NCBI RefSeq assembly: GCF_007109405.1
Contig: NZ_VJOY01000020.1
Span: 1 to 54,224, forward strand
Origin: Pseudomonas mangiferae
GTDB lineage: Bacteria > Pseudomonadota > Gammaproteobacteria > Pseudomonadales > Pseudomonadaceae
Direction of reading: 5' to 3'
Length of the DNA stretch: 54,224 bases
Made by a program: the position numbers and the translations under genes. Below the pieces are notes generated by a model. That model was given only the letters and a program-made list of their open reading frames with translations, was not told the origin of the DNA and did not search any database. Shown here piece by piece: positions 25,449 to 35,220 of the stretch (the stretch's first letter is position 1; every line of letters begins with the position of its first letter).

Positions 25449-25474
25449 CCGGCGCGAACGGGGCGTCGCGCCGG
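25449..25474. terminator. hairpin between the convergent btuF and btuB genes
   Basis: Eight-base-pair perfect stem CCGGCGCG / CGCGCCGG in the 60-base gap between two convergent genes. There is no T run on either side, so it may act as a weak bidirectional terminator or a transcript end-stabiliser. Confidence 0.4.
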
Positions 25475-25482
25475 GGTCGGCG

Positions 25483-27360
25483 TCAGATCGACGGTGTCCA
25501 GGTCACGCCCAGGGTGGCGCTGCGGCCTTCCTGGCGGTAGCCGTAGGCGTCGCCCTCGTAGCTGTACAGGGCGCGGGTGTAGTCGCGGTCCAGCAGGTTG
25601 TCGAGGCGCAGGTCCAGCTTCACCTCGGTGGTCGCCTGCCAGGCGCCGCGCAGGCCCAGCAGGCCATAGCCGCCGATGCGCTGGCGGTTGTCCGGGTCGT
25701 TGAAGCTGCTGCTCACCGCCTGCCAGGTGCCGCCTACGGACAGTGCGCCGAAGCGCCGGTCCAGGTCCAGGCTGAGGGTGCGCCGCGCGCGGCGGTTGAG
25801 GGTGTGCCCGGTGTCGCGGTCGCGCGGGTCGACGAAGGCCACGCCCAGGGCGCTCTGCCAGCCGAACAGCTCCTGCTGCAGCGAGGCCTCCGCGCCGTGG
25901 ATGCGCGCCTCGGCGATGTTCTGCGGCACGAAGCGCGAATCGCTGGCGATGGCGTCCTCGATGTCGGTGCGGTACAGCGAGGCCTCCAGGCGGGTGCGCT
26001 CGGCCAGTTGGCTACGCCATTGCACCTCGTAGCTCTTGGAGTGCTCGGGCTTCAGGTCCGGGTTGCTGTAGCCGGGGTAGTAGAGGTCGTTGAAGGTGGG
26101 CGCGCGGAAGCCCTCGGCGTAGGAGAAGACCAAGTCGTTGGCGTCGTTGAGCGGCACGGTCAGCGCGCCGCTCCAGGTGTTCTCGCTGCCGAACTGCTCG
26201 TTGCGGTCGTGGCGCAGGCCCAGCTCGGTGGAGAAGCCGTCGCCGCGGTAGCGGTGCTGCACGAAGGCTGCCTCGTTCCAGCGCGAGGTCTCGTCGTAGA
26301 CGGTGCTGCTGTTGAGCCGGTCCTCGTAGAGGTCGGCGCCCAGCAGCAGGCTCTGGCGGTCGTCCAGGGTCACGGTGTTGAGCCAGTTCAGGGCGTCGCG
26401 GTAGGTGTTGAATACGTCCGTGCCCGGGTGCAGCTTGTCCCGGCTGCGCTCGCGGTTCTCGCTGTGCCCGGCTTCCAGGCGGCTGTTCCAGCGCTCGGCC
26501 AGTTGCGCATCCAGGTAGGCAGACATGTTGCTCAGGTGGAAGTCGCTGTAGGGCTGCTGGCCTTCCACGGCATAGGTGACCGGGTCGAAGTAGCCGAACG
26601 GGTTGTCGTACTCGCTGCGACCGCTCTGGTCCAGCACGTTGACCCCGGCTTCCAGGTTCTCGCCGAAACTGTGGCTCAGGGCCAGGCTGAAGGCCTTGTT
26701 GCGATAGGCATCGTGGTCCTCGTCGCTGGCGAAGGACTCGCGGGTGCGGTCGATGCCGTGGGTGTCGTCGAGGCTGCCGCTGAGGCTGAAGCGGGTCGCG
26801 CCATCGCCGCCGGACAGCCCGGCGCTGCGCTGCCAGGTGTCGCGGCTGCCGTAGGCCAGGCGCGCCCACGGGGCGAGGCCCTGGGCGTCGCCGCGGCGGG
26901 TGAAGATCTGGATCACCCCGCCGATGGCGTCGGCGCCGTAGATCGCCGAGCGGCTGCCACGCAATACCTCGACCCGCTCGATCTGGTCGACGTTGAGGAA
27001 CTGCAGGTTGCTGTCCCCGGAGCTGGCCGAGGCGATTCGCATGCCGTCCACCAGCACCAGGGTCTGGGCCGACTTGGTGCCGCGCAGGTAGACGCTGGTC
27101 TGGCTACCGAGGCCGCCGTTCTGCACGGTCTGCACGCCGGGCACCCGGTCCAGCAGGTCGCTCACCGAGCGCGGTTGCAGGCGCTCGATGTCGGCGCGGG
27201 TGAACACCGTGCTGGCCGCCGGGCTGTCGGCGCGGGGCTGGGCCTCGCGGTTGGCGCTGATCAGGGTGTCGGAGAGCTTCAGGGCATCGTCCTGGGCGGC
27301 GCCGGCGAACGGGACGGCGGGTAGCAGGGCGATCGCGAGGGCGAGTCGGGACAGTTTCAT
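25483..27360 (-). CDS. btuB: TonB-dependent vitamin B12 receptor
   Basis: A 625-residue outer-membrane receptor: signal peptide 'LALAIALLPAVPFAGA', TonB box-like 'DDALKLSDTLISAN', plug domain ('RSVSDLLDRVPGVQTVQNGGLGS', 'RGTKSAQTLVLVDGMR', 'RVEVLRGSRSAIYGADAIGGV') and a 22-strand barrel ending 'TLGVTWTPSI'. The cobalamin riboswitch upstream and the BtuF-like gene convergent to it identify the substrate as vitamin B12 or related corrinoids. I chose the ATG giving MKLSRL at 27360; the longer frame runs into the riboswitch. Confidence 0.94.
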   Translation of the reverse strand: MKLSRLALAIALLPAVPFAGAAQDDALKLSDTLISANREAQPRADSPAASTVFTRADIERLQPRSVSDLLDRVPGVQTVQNGGLGSQTSVYLRGTKSAQTLVLVDGMRIASASSGDSNLQFLNVDQIERVEVLRGSRSAIYGADAIGGVIQIFTRRGDAQGLAPWARLAYGSRDTWQRSAGLSGGDGATRFSLSGSLDDTHGIDRTRESFASDEDHDAYRNKAFSLALSHSFGENLEAGVNVLDQSGRSEYDNPFGYFDPVTYAVEGQQPYSDFHLSNMSAYLDAQLAERWNSRLEAGHSENRERSRDKLHPGTDVFNTYRDALNWLNTVTLDDRQSLLLGADLYEDRLNSSTVYDETSRWNEAAFVQHRYRGDGFSTELGLRHDRNEQFGSENTWSGALTVPLNDANDLVFSYAEGFRAPTFNDLYYPGYSNPDLKPEHSKSYEVQWRSQLAERTRLEASLYRTDIEDAIASDSRFVPQNIAEARIHGAEASLQQELFGWQSALGVAFVDPRDRDTGHTLNRRARRTLSLDLDRRFGALSVGGTWQAVSSSFNDPDNRQRIGGYGLLGLRGAWQATTEVKLDLRLDNLLDRDYTRALYSYEGDAYGYRQEGRSATLGVTWTPSI

Positions 27361-27439
27361 CGGGATGGAATCCTCAAAAGGGCGAGACTTTTGAGAAGGG
27401 CAGGCAAGCGCGGGCCCCGGGGCCGGACGCTTGACGGTG

Positions 27440-27700
27440 ATGCCCTCCGCAACACCAGTCGGAATCCGCCAGGCCGGTCTCCGGGCTCTCGATCGTCGGA
27501 AGGCTCCGTCGCGCCGCCCGGCCTTCCCGGGCGGACCCAGTGGCATGAGGGGCGGCGCGCAGCCGAGGCTGCGCTCGATCACCGTTGCGGGGGCAGCGCC
27601 GGGTTTGCTCCGAAGAGCGCACCGGCTTCCCGTTTAACGCCGTCCGGCGGGACGGCGCACCATGGCGGAAAGTGAAACGCCGGCACCTTATGCGCGGGCG
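27440..27700 (-). promoter_or_regulatory. cobalamin riboswitch upstream of btuB
   Basis: On the minus strand the hallmarks appear in order: 'GGGAAGCCGGTGCG' (27619-27632), the 'GCTGCCCCCGCAACGGTGA' B12-box region (27577-27600), 'GCCACTG' (27538-27544) and 'GAGCCCGGAGACCGGCCTGG' (about 27470-27490). It represses btuB when adenosylcobalamin is abundant. The exact 5-prime edge is approximate. Confidence 0.93.
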
Positions 27701-27749
27701 CGGCGCGATGCAAGCGCGCCCGGCGGACGGCCGGGCGGGGGCAGGAGGA

Positions 27750-29645
27750 TCAGCCGGGCAGGCGTGCCAGGCGGGCGCGCACCGAGGCTTCCAGGCCGGC
27801 AGCGTCGAGGCCGCACTCGGCGAGCATCTGCGCCGGCTTGGCGTGCTCCACGTAGCAGTCCGGCAGGCCCAGGTTGAGGACCGGCACCTGGCGGTTCTCG
27901 CCGGCGAGGAATTCGTTGACCGCCGAGCCGGCGCCGCCCATCACGGCGTTCTCCTCGATGGTCACCAGCAGGTCGTGGCCCTCGGCCAGGTCCCGCAGCA
28001 GGGCCTCGTCCAGGGGTTTGACGAAGCGCATGTCCACCACCGTGGCGTCCAGCGCCTCGCCCACCTTGAGCGCCTCGCCCAGCAGCACGCCGAATACCAG
28101 CAGCGCGATTCGCCGGCCTTCCCGACGGACCCGGGCCTTGCCGATCTCCAGGCCTTCGAGGCTGGCGTCTAGGGGGAAGTCCGGGCCGTTGCCGCGGGGG
28201 TAGCGCACCGCCGCCGGGCCGGGGTAGTGGAAGCCGGTGCTGAGCAGGCGGCGCATCTCGTTGCCGTCGCTCGGGGTCATGACCAGCATGCCGGGGATGC
28301 AGCGCAGGTAGGACAGGTCGAAGCTGCCAGCATGGGTCGGGCCGTCCTCGCCCACCAGCCCGGCGCGGTCGATGGCGAACAGCACGTCGAGGTTCTGCAC
28401 CGCCACGTCGTGGATCAGCTGGTCGTAGGCGCGCTGGAGGAAGGTGGAGTAGATCGCCACCACCGGCTTGGCGCCGTCGCAGGCAAGGCCTGCCGCCAGG
28501 GTCACCGCGTGCTGCTCGGCGATGGCCACGTCGAAGTAACGCTCCGGGAAGCGCTCGCTGAACTCCACCAGGTCGGAGCCTTCCTTCATCGCCGGGGTGA
28601 TGCCCACCAACTGCGGCGCCTGCTCGGCCATGTCGCACAGCCACTGGCCGAATACGCTGGAGTATTTCGGGCCGACCGCCTTCTTCGGCGCCGCCGGGGC
28701 GTTCAAGGGTTCCAGCTTGGTGATGGCGTGGTAGCCGATGGGGTCGGCCTCGGCCGGGGCGAAGCCCTTGCCCTTCTTGGTCACCACGTGGAGGAACTGC
28801 GGGCCCTCCAGGTCGCGCATGTTGCGCAGGGTGGTGATCAGGGTCGGCAGGTCATGGCCGTCGATGGGGCCGATGTAGTTCCAGCCCAGTTCCTCGAACA
28901 GCGTGCCGGGCACCAGCATGCCCTTGGCGTGTTCCTCGGTCTTGCGGGCGATCTCCCAGGCGCCGGGCAGGCGCGAGAGGATCTTCTTGCTGCCCTCGCG
29001 CATGCTGGCGTAGGTGCGGCTGGAGAGGATCTTCGCCAGGTAGTTGGACAGCCCGCCGACGTTGTGGGAGATGGACATGTCGTTGTCGTTGAGCACCACC
29101 AGCATGTTGGCGCGCACGTCCGAGGCGTGGTTCAGCGCCTCGAAGGCCATGCCGGCGGTCAGCGCGCCGTCGCCGATCACCGCCACCGCCTTGCGTGCGC
29201 TGCCCTGCAGGCGGGCGGCGATGGCCATGCCCAGGGCGGCGCTGATGGAGGTGCTGGAGTGGCCGACGCCGAAGGTGTCGTATTCGCTCTCGCTGCGCCG
29301 GGGGAAGGCGGCGATGCCGTCCTTCTGGCGCAGGGTGTCCATGCGCTCGCGGCGGCCGGTGAGGATCTTGTGCGGGTAAGCCTGGTGGCCGACGTCCCAG
29401 ACCAGGCGGTCCTCGGGCGTGTCGAAGACGTAGTGCAGGGCGATGGTCAGTTCCACCACCCCCAGACCGGCGCCGAAATGCCCGCCGGTGCGACCCACCG
29501 TGTAGAGCAGGTACTCGCGCAGCTCGTCGGCCAGGGTTTCCAGTTCCGCCTCGCCCAGCAGCCGCAGCGCGTCCGGGGTCGCGGCGCGGTCCAGCAGGGG
29601 CGTCAGGGGGCGCTCGCGGGGGATCTCTTGGAACGTCGTGGGCAT
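27750..29645 (-). CDS. dxs: 1-deoxy-D-xylulose-5-phosphate synthase
   Basis: A 631-residue Dxs, the thiamine-diphosphate enzyme that starts the MEP isoprenoid pathway from pyruvate and glyceraldehyde-3-phosphate. Motifs: '[19 protein letters not shown]', '[17 protein letters not shown]', the ThDP site '[20 protein letters not shown]...NDNDMSIS', and the transketolase half '[17 protein letters not shown]', '[19 protein letters not shown]'. Last gene of the leftward xseB-ispA-dxs operon; the 164-base gap from ispA holds no recognised element. Confidence 0.98.
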   Translation of the reverse strand: MPTTFQEIPRERPLTPLLDRAATPDALRLLGEAELETLADELREYLLYTVGRTGGHFGAGLGVVELTIALHYVFDTPEDRLVWDVGHQAYPHKILTGRRERMDTLRQKDGIAAFPRRSESEYDTFGVGHSSTSISAALGMAIAARLQGSARKAVAVIGDGALTAGMAFEALNHASDVRANMLVVLNDNDMSISHNVGGLSNYLAKILSSRTYASMREGSKKILSRLPGAWEIARKTEEHAKGMLVPGTLFEELGWNYIGPIDGHDLPTLITTLRNMRDLEGPQFLHVVTKKGKGFAPAEADPIGYHAITKLEPLNAPAAPKKAVGPKYSSVFGQWLCDMAEQAPQLVGITPAMKEGSDLVEFSERFPERYFDVAIAEQHAVTLAAGLACDGAKPVVAIYSTFLQRAYDQLIHDVAVQNLDVLFAIDRAGLVGEDGPTHAGSFDLSYLRCIPGMLVMTPSDGNEMRRLLSTGFHYPGPAAVRYPRGNGPDFPLDASLEGLEIGKARVRREGRRIALLVFGVLLGEALKVGEALDATVVDMRFVKPLDEALLRDLAEGHDLLVTIEENAVMGGAGSAVNEFLAGENRQVPVLNLGLPDCYVEHAKPAQMLAECGLDAAGLEASVRARLARLPG

Positions 29646-29809
29646 CAGGCGAATCGTTATAGGTGCGGAAAGGGCGGCAGTTTACCCGATCAGGCGCCGA
29701 TGCTTGAAGTTGTCTGCGGATCGCCGCCCGTTCCAGCCAGGGCCCGCGCCCGCGGCGTTCGCGGCCCGGGCCAGGCCTGCCGATGACCGGCGTGGGCGAC
29801 GGGCGGCGC

Positions 29810-30697
29810 TCAGTGCCGCCGTTCGACGATGTAGCGGGCGAGGGCGCCCAGCGCTTCGGCGTCCGGCCCGAAGCGGCCGAGGGCGTCCAGGGCCTGGTCG
29901 CGCAGTTCCAGGGCGTAGCCCTTGGCGCGGGCCAGCCCGAGCAGGGCAGGGTAGGTGGGTTTGTCCCGGGCGATATCGGCGCCCTGGCGCTTGCCCAGGG
30001 TGACGGTGTCGCTTTCCACGTCGAGGATGTCGTCCTGCACCTGGAACGCCAGGCCCACCGCCCGGGCGTAGCGCTGCAGGTCGGCCAGGCCGGCCTCGTC
30101 GGCACGGCCGCTGGCCAGGGCGCCAAGGCACACGCTGGCCTCGATCAGGGCGCCGGTCTTGTGCCGGTGCATGACTTCCAGGGCCGCCTGATCCAGCTTC
30201 AGGCCGATGGAGCCCAGGTCGATGGCCTGGCCACCGACCATGCCGGCGGGGCCGGCGGCGCGGGCTAACTGGCCCACCATGCGCAGGCGGGTGTCGGCGT
30301 CCCGGGGGTTGCGCACGGGGTCGGCGAGCACCTCGAAGGCCAGGCTCTGTAGGCCGTCGCCGGCGAGGATCGCACACGCCTCGTCGAATGCCTTGTGGGT
30401 GGTGGGCTGGCCACGGCGCAGGTCGTCGTCGTCCATCGCCGGCAGGTCGTCGTGGACCAGGGAGTAGGCGTGGATCAGCTCCACCGCGCAGGCCGCGCCG
30501 TCGGCCTGGCCGGCGTCACCGCCCAGGGCTTCGCAGGCGGCGTAGGCCAGCAGCGGGCGCACCCGCTTGCCGCCATTGGTGACGCTGTAGCGCATCGCCT
30601 GGTAGAGGCGATGCAGTTCCGCTCGGGGTGGGGTGAACAGCTCGGCCAGGGCCGCATCGACGCGCTGCTGGCAGCGCGCCTGGTAGGCCGCGATCAT
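29810..30697 (-). CDS. ispA: (2E,6E)-farnesyl diphosphate synthase
   Basis: A 295-residue short-chain prenyltransferase making farnesyl diphosphate. First Asp-rich motif '[15 protein letters not shown]' (about residues 80-94), second '[13 protein letters not shown]', with 'GGKRVRPLL' at the N-terminus and '[10 protein letters not shown]'. Its ATG overlaps the xseB stop (ATGA), as in most gammaproteobacteria. Confidence 0.97.
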   Translation of the reverse strand: MIAAYQARCQQRVDAALAELFTPPRAELHRLYQAMRYSVTNGGKRVRPLLAYAACEALGGDAGQADGAACAVELIHAYSLVHDDLPAMDDDDLRRGQPTTHKAFDEACAILAGDGLQSLAFEVLADPVRNPRDADTRLRMVGQLARAAGPAGMVGGQAIDLGSIGLKLDQAALEVMHRHKTGALIEASVCLGALASGRADEAGLADLQRYARAVGLAFQVQDDILDVESDTVTLGKRQGADIARDKPTYPALLGLARAKGYALELRDQALDALGRFGPDAEALGALARYIVERRH

Positions 30698-30936
30698 GCC
30701 TCGCCATCCGCCTCGAACGGCGCTTCCTGCAGCTCGCCGTCGCGCTCCAGCAGGATCTGCACCTTCTGCTCAGCCTGGGTCAACGCGGCCTGGCATTCGC
30801 GGGTCAGGCGCACGCCCTGCTCGAAGGCGGTGAGGGAGTCCTCCAGCGACAGCTCGCCGCTTTCCAGGCGTTCCACCAGTTGCTGCAGGTCGGCGAGGGA
30901 TTGTTCGAAATCGAGGGCGGCTTTCTTGCGTGCCAT
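30694..30936 (-). CDS. xseB: exodeoxyribonuclease VII small subunit
   Basis: An 80-residue XseB: '[34 protein letters not shown]' is the family core, a two-helix coiled coil that joins the large subunit XseA. The start was set at MARKK (30936); the longer frame to 30996 lacks family character. First gene of the xseB-ispA-dxs operon. The acidic tail 'APFEADGEA' is variable in the family. Confidence 0.95.
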   Translation of the reverse strand: MARKKAALDFEQSLADLQQLVERLESGELSLEDSLTAFEQGVRLTRECQAALTQAEQKVQILLERDGELQEAPFEADGEA

Positions 30937-31017
30937 GGCGGTCTCAGGCGGGTTCACAACCGGCGGGACACTAGCAGAGGCGCGCCTTGCGGGCAATCGG
31001 CGGGGGCGCCGAATGGC

Positions 31018-31962
31018 TCAGGCATGGGCCTCCGGCGGCGCGCCGGGGGTGGCGTCGTCGGCCGCGAAATGCAGACGCTCCACCAGGAAATCGACGAACG
31101 CCCGCACCTTGGGAGAGCGGCCATGGCCCTGGGGGAACACGGCATTGAAGGCGGGGCGCGGGCCGTCCCAGTCCGGCAGCACCCGGCGCACCCGCCCTTG
31201 CTCGACGAAAGAGCGCAGGTTGATGCCCATGGTGAGCAGGATGCCCTGGCCGGTGAGCAGCGGGTCGTACAGCGCTTCCGGGTCGCTGGCCACCAGGGTC
31301 GGGGCGATCGGGTAGTCCTGCCACTGGCCGTCCCGGCACAGCGCCCAGGCGTAGCCGTCGTGGCGCCGGGCCAGGGGCAGCGCCAGGGTGCGGTGCTCCC
31401 GCAGTTCGTGCGGGTCGCGAGGTTCTCCGTAGCGCTGCAGGTAGGCCTCGCTGGCATACAGGTGCATGGCGAACGTCGCCAGGCGCCGCGCCACCAGGCT
31501 GGAGTCCGCCAGGGGACCCAGGCGCAGGGCGATGTCCAGGCGCCGATCCAACAGGTCCAGCCGTTCGTGGCCCAGCAGCAGCTCCACCCGGACCTCCGGG
31601 TAGCGCTCGCTGAACGGCCCCAGCAGCGGCGCGATCCAGCGCACCCCGAAGGAGTGGGGCGCCGCCACCCGCAGCCAGCCCCGCGGGCCGCCGAGCACCT
31701 GTTCGATCTCCGCCTGCCCCTCCGCCAGGGCCTCGGCGGCGCGTAGGCCGTGCTCGTAGTACAGGCTGCCCGCCTCGGTGAGGGCGATGCGCCGTGTGGA
31801 ACGGTGCAGCAGGCGTGTGCCCAGGCGCTTCTCCAGCTCCTGGACCTTGCGGCTGACGGTGGTCTTGGGCATCCCCAGCAGCTGGGCGGCGGCGGTGAAG
31901 CCACCGGCCTGCACCACCCGGACGAAGACCAGGGTGTCGTTCATATCCAGCGATGGATTCAT
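31018..31962 (-). CDS. LysR-family transcriptional regulator
   Basis: A 314-residue LTTR: N-terminal winged helix ('DTLVFVRVVQAGGFTAAAQLLGMPKTTVSRKVQELEKRLGTRLLHR', here read in parts, residues about 8-53) and a LysR substrate-binding domain ('GWLRVAAPHSFGVRWIAPLL', 'LRLGPLADSSLVARRL'). It is the CrgA/aminoadipate-type LTTR clade by the 'RLLHRSTRRIALTEAG' stretch. Divergent from the MBL hydrolase gene at 32093, with 130 bases between, so it very likely regulates that gene. Confidence 0.93.
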   Translation of the reverse strand: MNPSLDMNDTLVFVRVVQAGGFTAAAQLLGMPKTTVSRKVQELEKRLGTRLLHRSTRRIALTEAGSLYYEHGLRAAEALAEGQAEIEQVLGGPRGWLRVAAPHSFGVRWIAPLLGPFSERYPEVRVELLLGHERLDLLDRRLDIALRLGPLADSSLVARRLATFAMHLYASEAYLQRYGEPRDPHELREHRTLALPLARRHDGYAWALCRDGQWQDYPIAPTLVASDPEALYDPLLTGQGILLTMGINLRSFVEQGRVRRVLPDWDGPRPAFNAVFPQGHGRSPKVRAFVDFLVERLHFAADDATPGAPPEAHA

Positions 31963-32092
31963 GGATTGTCCCGTGAGTGGTCCGGTATTTCCCGGAGCAG
32001 CCTACTAAACCGGTGAGGGAATCGGGTCCATGCTGTCCACTGTCCCGACGAAGAAACGATTCTTCGCCATTCACCCCTGATAGGAGATCCCC

Positions 32093-33082
32093 ATGACCCT
32101 TCCCCCCTTCCTGCGCCAGGCTCTGGCCGGCGCGCTGCTCGCCGGGCTTGGCCTGTCCGTCCTGGCGCCCGCCGCGGTGCAGGCCGCGGCACCCCAGGTG
32201 CGTACCCAGGCACCGGGCTTCTACCGGATGATGCTGGGCGACTTCGAGATCACCGCGCTGTCCGACGGCACCGTGCCGCAGCACATGGACCGCGAGCTGA
32301 AGGACGCCGCCCCCGGCCAGGTGGAAGCCCTGCTGGCCCGCGCCCACCAGACGTTGCCGGTGGAAACCTCCATCAACGCTTTCCTGATCAACACCGGCAA
32401 GCAGTTGCTGCTGGTGGACACCGGCGCCGGCCGCGCCTTCGGCCCCCAGGTCGCCAACCGCCTGGTGGGCAATCTCCGGGCCGCCGGCTACCGGCCCGAG
32501 CAGATCGACGCGGTGCTGCTGACCCACGTCCATTCCGACCACTCCGGTGGCCTGGTGGTGGACGGCCAGCCGGTGTTCCCCAAGGCCCGGGTCTACCTCG
32601 ACCAGCGGGAGCTGGACTACTGGTCCAGTGACGAGGCCCGGGCCCAGGCGCCGGAGCAGAAGAAACCCTGGTTCGCCGCCGGCCGCGCATCCCTGGCGCC
32701 CTACGCCCAGGACGGGCGCCTGCGCCCCTTCAACGCGCCGCAGACCCTGTTCGCCGGCGTCAGCGTCATCCCTGCACCCGGCCACACCCCGGGGCACAGC
32801 TTTTACGTCGTGGAGAGTCAGGGGCAGAAACTGGTGTTCTGGGGCGACCTGGTGCACGCCGAGGCGGTGCAGTTCCCGGTGCCCACCATCACCATCTCCT
32901 ACGACAGCGACCAGGGCACCGCCGCCCACCACCGCCTGGCCGCCTTCGCTGACGCCAGCCGCGAGGGCTATTGGGTCGCCGCGCCCCACATCAGCTTCCC
33001 CGGCCTCGGCCACGTCGTCCCCGACGGCGACGCTTACCGCTGGCTGCCGGCGCCGTACAGCCTGGGCGTGGAGAAGCGCTAG
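32093..33082 (+). CDS. exported metallo-beta-lactamase fold hydrolase
   Basis: A 329-residue MBL protein with a signal peptide ('LAGALLAGLGLSVLAPAAVQAAA'). Zinc motif 'HVHSDHSGGL' (about residues 144-153), then 'IPAPGHTPGHSFYVV' and 'FWGDLVHAEAVQFP', with the final His in 'VAAPHISFPGLGHV'. The architecture is that of periplasmic lactonase-like MBL enzymes of Pseudomonas, for which the substrate is unknown; quorum-quenching lactonase or arylesterase activity is a guess. AGGAGA precedes the ATG. Target of the divergent LysR regulator by arrangement. Confidence 0.9.
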   Translation: MTLPPFLRQALAGALLAGLGLSVLAPAAVQAAAPQVRTQAPGFYRMMLGDFEITALSDGTVPQHMDRELKDAAPGQVEALLARAHQTLPVETSINAFLINTGKQLLLVDTGAGRAFGPQVANRLVGNLRAAGYRPEQIDAVLLTHVHSDHSGGLVVDGQPVFPKARVYLDQRELDYWSSDEARAQAPEQKKPWFAAGRASLAPYAQDGRLRPFNAPQTLFAGVSVIPAPGHTPGHSFYVVESQGQKLVFWGDLVHAEAVQFPVPTITISYDSDQGTAAHHRLAAFADASREGYWVAAPHISFPGLGHVVPDGDAYRWLPAPYSLGVEKR

Positions 33083-33222
33083 GGCGAAGGGAGCAAGGCG
33101 GGCCCGCCTTGAGGCAGGTGCGCTCTTTCGACGCAACCACTGGAAAGTAGTGATGCGCCCCGGGGGTACGCTTCGCTGGCGGCGCACTGATGGCGCGCAG
33201 GGAGGTTATTGGTAGGCCGTTA

Positions 33223-33364
33223 GGTTCTGTACGAAAAGTCGTCGAGCGAAGGTCAGGCAAGGTAAAAACAGGCGAAGAAGCGGAGTTTACGTGCTGTAAA
33301 TGAGCATTCTGAACCTGTTTTTTTTCGCAGCATCACCGAGCGCAGACACTTTTCGTACAGAACC
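33223..33364. mobile_element. MITE-like element, 142 bp with 17-bp terminal inverted repeats
   Basis: The ends are perfect inverted copies of GGTTCTGTACGAAAAGT (33223-33239 and 33348-33364), flanked on both sides by TA (33221-33222 and 33365-33366), a probable target duplication. There is no transposase frame inside. The interior has a long T-run, and the outer ends are the kind found on IS5-type elements; assignment to a family needs a database search. Confidence 0.75.
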
Positions 33365-33390
33365 TAGTAAATCCCCTTGCAGCATTGCCA

Positions 33391-33522
33391 ATGGAATTGG
33401 TTGTCAACTCGAGGCGGCACTGCCGAACTGCAGCCGGAGAGATTTACTGCGCGGTGAGAGAGGAACTTGAAACTCGTCTTGCCGCGGTTCAAGCGAAGAA
33501 AGTGGTTTTGCACGCTGTGTGA
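33391..33522 (+). other. 43-codon ORF, remnant of unknown gene
   Basis: ATG 33391 to TGA 33520-33522 gives a charged peptide ('REELETRLAAVQAKKVVLHAV' at its end). The open frame extends upstream to the MITE boundary, which suggests the C-terminal part of a gene interrupted by the element. The remaining bases of the 33083-33650 gap contain nothing else recognisable. Confidence 0.3.
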
Positions 33523-33650
33523 AGCGTTCACCCGCCAAAACAGTGCTCAAGTGCCTGCCGAGGGTAGTGCAACGATTTAGGGCTCAGATGAATCGTCTGT
33601 CCTGTTCGAGGATAATGAGTTGCCCGGAAAAGTATTCCGGGTTGTACGGT

Positions 33651-34460
33651 TTATCGGCAGTGCTTGTCGATAAACGATCCGTTGTACTCATCCTCTATCG
33701 CCATGAAGCCGATTTCTGCGAAGTAGAATTTTCTGAATCCGGTGTAACCACCGTATGAGTTCTTCGCATTGATGAGCCCGCAGTACTGCTTCGTGCCGGG
33801 AGCGTCTTCTTTGTCACCGACCTTCACTGATCTATAGCGTGCACCGAGGCCGTCCTTGAGGTAAAGGTCCGCCTGCTTGGCCAGGGTAGCCAAGTCCTCG
33901 GCCTCCGCTTGCCTCCAGACGGTTAGGCGTTTTGCCTTGTACTGCTCGAAAGCTGTTTTGTGTGGCGGGGAGGGCGAATTGTCTGGTGGTCTCAGGTCTT
34001 CGGGGGCGGGGCCACGCGTCCCACTTTTGCAGCTAGGGTGGTCTGGCTGTAGTGAGCAGAAATCCCCATGTGCAACGTCTTCTTTCCCGTCCCACTCGAT
34101 AAGGTGTGCTGGGCAGGTCTGGGAGGGTCGATAGAAATTGCCATAACCCTTGGTGATCCAGAACTCCTGTGTTTCGAGGACGGGGAATCCATTCATATTC
34201 GCTGCGGTGTACTGGAAGCATGTCTTGAAACCGCAGACGTCTCGTCTTCCCGGCCCTCGCGATGTGCAGCCAGGTTCAGGCTTGGCTATGACGAGAGTTT
34301 TCAGCGAGTCAGGGCTAAAGAGATAGGACTCGAGCTGCGAAATGATCGAGGAGTGCAAGGAACCAATATCTGGTCTCGTGCCGAATCCATAGTAGCGCGC
34401 GGAGCGACTCGTACAGCCAGACAGGATGAGAGCGGTCAGTAGCAGAATAATGAAGCGCAT
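33651..34460 (-). CDS. Cys-rich lipoprotein, unknown function
   Basis: A 269-residue lipoprotein: signal 'FIILLLTALILSGC' with lipidated Cys at about residue 15, and nine further Cys, including 'GCTSRGPGRRDVCGFKTC' and 'CSLQPDHPSC', so a disulphide-bonded periplasmic domain. A Pro-rich linker ('PEDLRPPDNSPSPPHK') separates it from a helical C-terminal part. I chose the ATG at 34460 (MRFIIL), not 34502, because it directly opens the signal peptide. Lower GC than neighbours and flanked by a MITE and gene debris, so it may be accessory DNA. No family recognised. Confidence 0.65.
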   Translation of the reverse strand: MRFIILLLTALILSGCTSRSARYYGFGTRPDIGSLHSSIISQLESYLFSPDSLKTLVIAKPEPGCTSRGPGRRDVCGFKTCFQYTAANMNGFPVLETQEFWITKGYGNFYRPSQTCPAHLIEWDGKEDVAHGDFCSLQPDHPSCKSGTRGPAPEDLRPPDNSPSPPHKTAFEQYKAKRLTVWRQAEAEDLATLAKQADLYLKDGLGARYRSVKVGDKEDAPGTKQYCGLINAKNSYGGYTGFRKFYFAEIGFMAIEDEYNGSFIDKHCR

Positions 34461-34751
34461 CGCTTGCCCTTGATGAAAGAAACTATGCCTTGTCCCGTTC
34501 ACTCTTGCTCATCCTGAAACCTGCTTTGCTCACGATACCGTTCTAAGGCGGCCTTCATCTCGCCACTCATGAAAACTCTCGTTTCTTAAGAAGATTGGAG
34601 TGATAGCAACTTCTTGTTGCCTGCGTTGGCATGGGTTGGCCCGAGCCTGCACGTCCCTTCAGGTAGAGCAATGCAAGAGGTAGCAGGGGGCGCCTGAAAG
34701 GCTCTGTTTATCCAGCAGTGAAGGATGCCATTGAATTCTCCGAATAATAAA

Positions 34752-34774
34752 AAAGCCGGCTTGTGGCCGGCTTT
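34752..34774 (-). terminator. rho-independent terminator, strongest on the minus strand
   Basis: Stem AAAGCCGGC / GCCGGCTTT with a TTGTG loop is followed on the minus strand by a T-rich run (TTTATTATT). No minus-strand gene lies just upstream of it, so it may end readthrough from the right, or may be the remnant of a lost gene. The rest of 34461-35001 shows no coding or regulatory signal. Confidence 0.6.
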
Positions 34775-35001
34775 CAGGGGGTGGTTCCGGCTCGCTTCTG
34801 GTGAGCCGCAACCGCCTTCGGATGCGTTACGCGAGGACGAGCCTGCGCGAAGGGTGCAAACCGTAGCAGATCGGGCGCTTTTTCACTACCGCTAAATGCT
34901 CAGTGGGAGACGATCCAAAGATGGGGGCGATCGGTGAGCAAGTGGGTGGTGGCGCAATGATACTGCGGTTCCGCCTCGACCAGCCCTTGGGAAGGACCCC
35001 T

Positions 35002-35157
35002 ATGCAATGTCCAACGTGTGAATACGAAGCGCCCGTCTCGGCATTCGGCGATCCGCTTCGCTGTCCGGAATGCGGCGCCTGGTACGAAAAGGCGGTGCAG
35101 TTGAAGGTGATTGAACCACAGCACCAACGGCATCAATGCGCACGGCAGCCTCGCTGA
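35002..35157 (+). CDS. zinc-ribbon small protein
   Basis: A 51-residue protein with two CxxC knuckles, 'MQCPTCEYEAP' and 'LRCPECGAWYEKAV', a rubredoxin/zinc-ribbon-like fold. I chose the ATG at 35002, preceded by GGGAAGGA, over the upstream ATG at 34903, because the conserved portion begins there. Function unknown; small proteins of this type are common in Pseudomonas. The terminator at 35221-35248 could end both it and ppa. Confidence 0.6.
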   Translation: MQCPTCEYEAPVSAFGDPLRCPECGAWYEKAVQLKVIEPQHQRHQCARQPR

Positions 35158-35220
35158 GCATCATCGACCCGCGCAGCTAGCCCATTTGGCTGCAGGCACG
35201 CTTCGCCCCCGCCCAAACGA

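Noticed and set aside
29646-29809. Possible regulatory RNA between ispA and dxs
   Set aside because: No convincing hairpin, riboswitch core or promoter could be made out in this 164-base gap.
34776-34900. A tRNA-like or small RNA gene downstream of the terminator at 34752
   Set aside because: I could not find a cloverleaf or a second terminator-like end; nothing beyond ordinary intergenic sequence is supportable.
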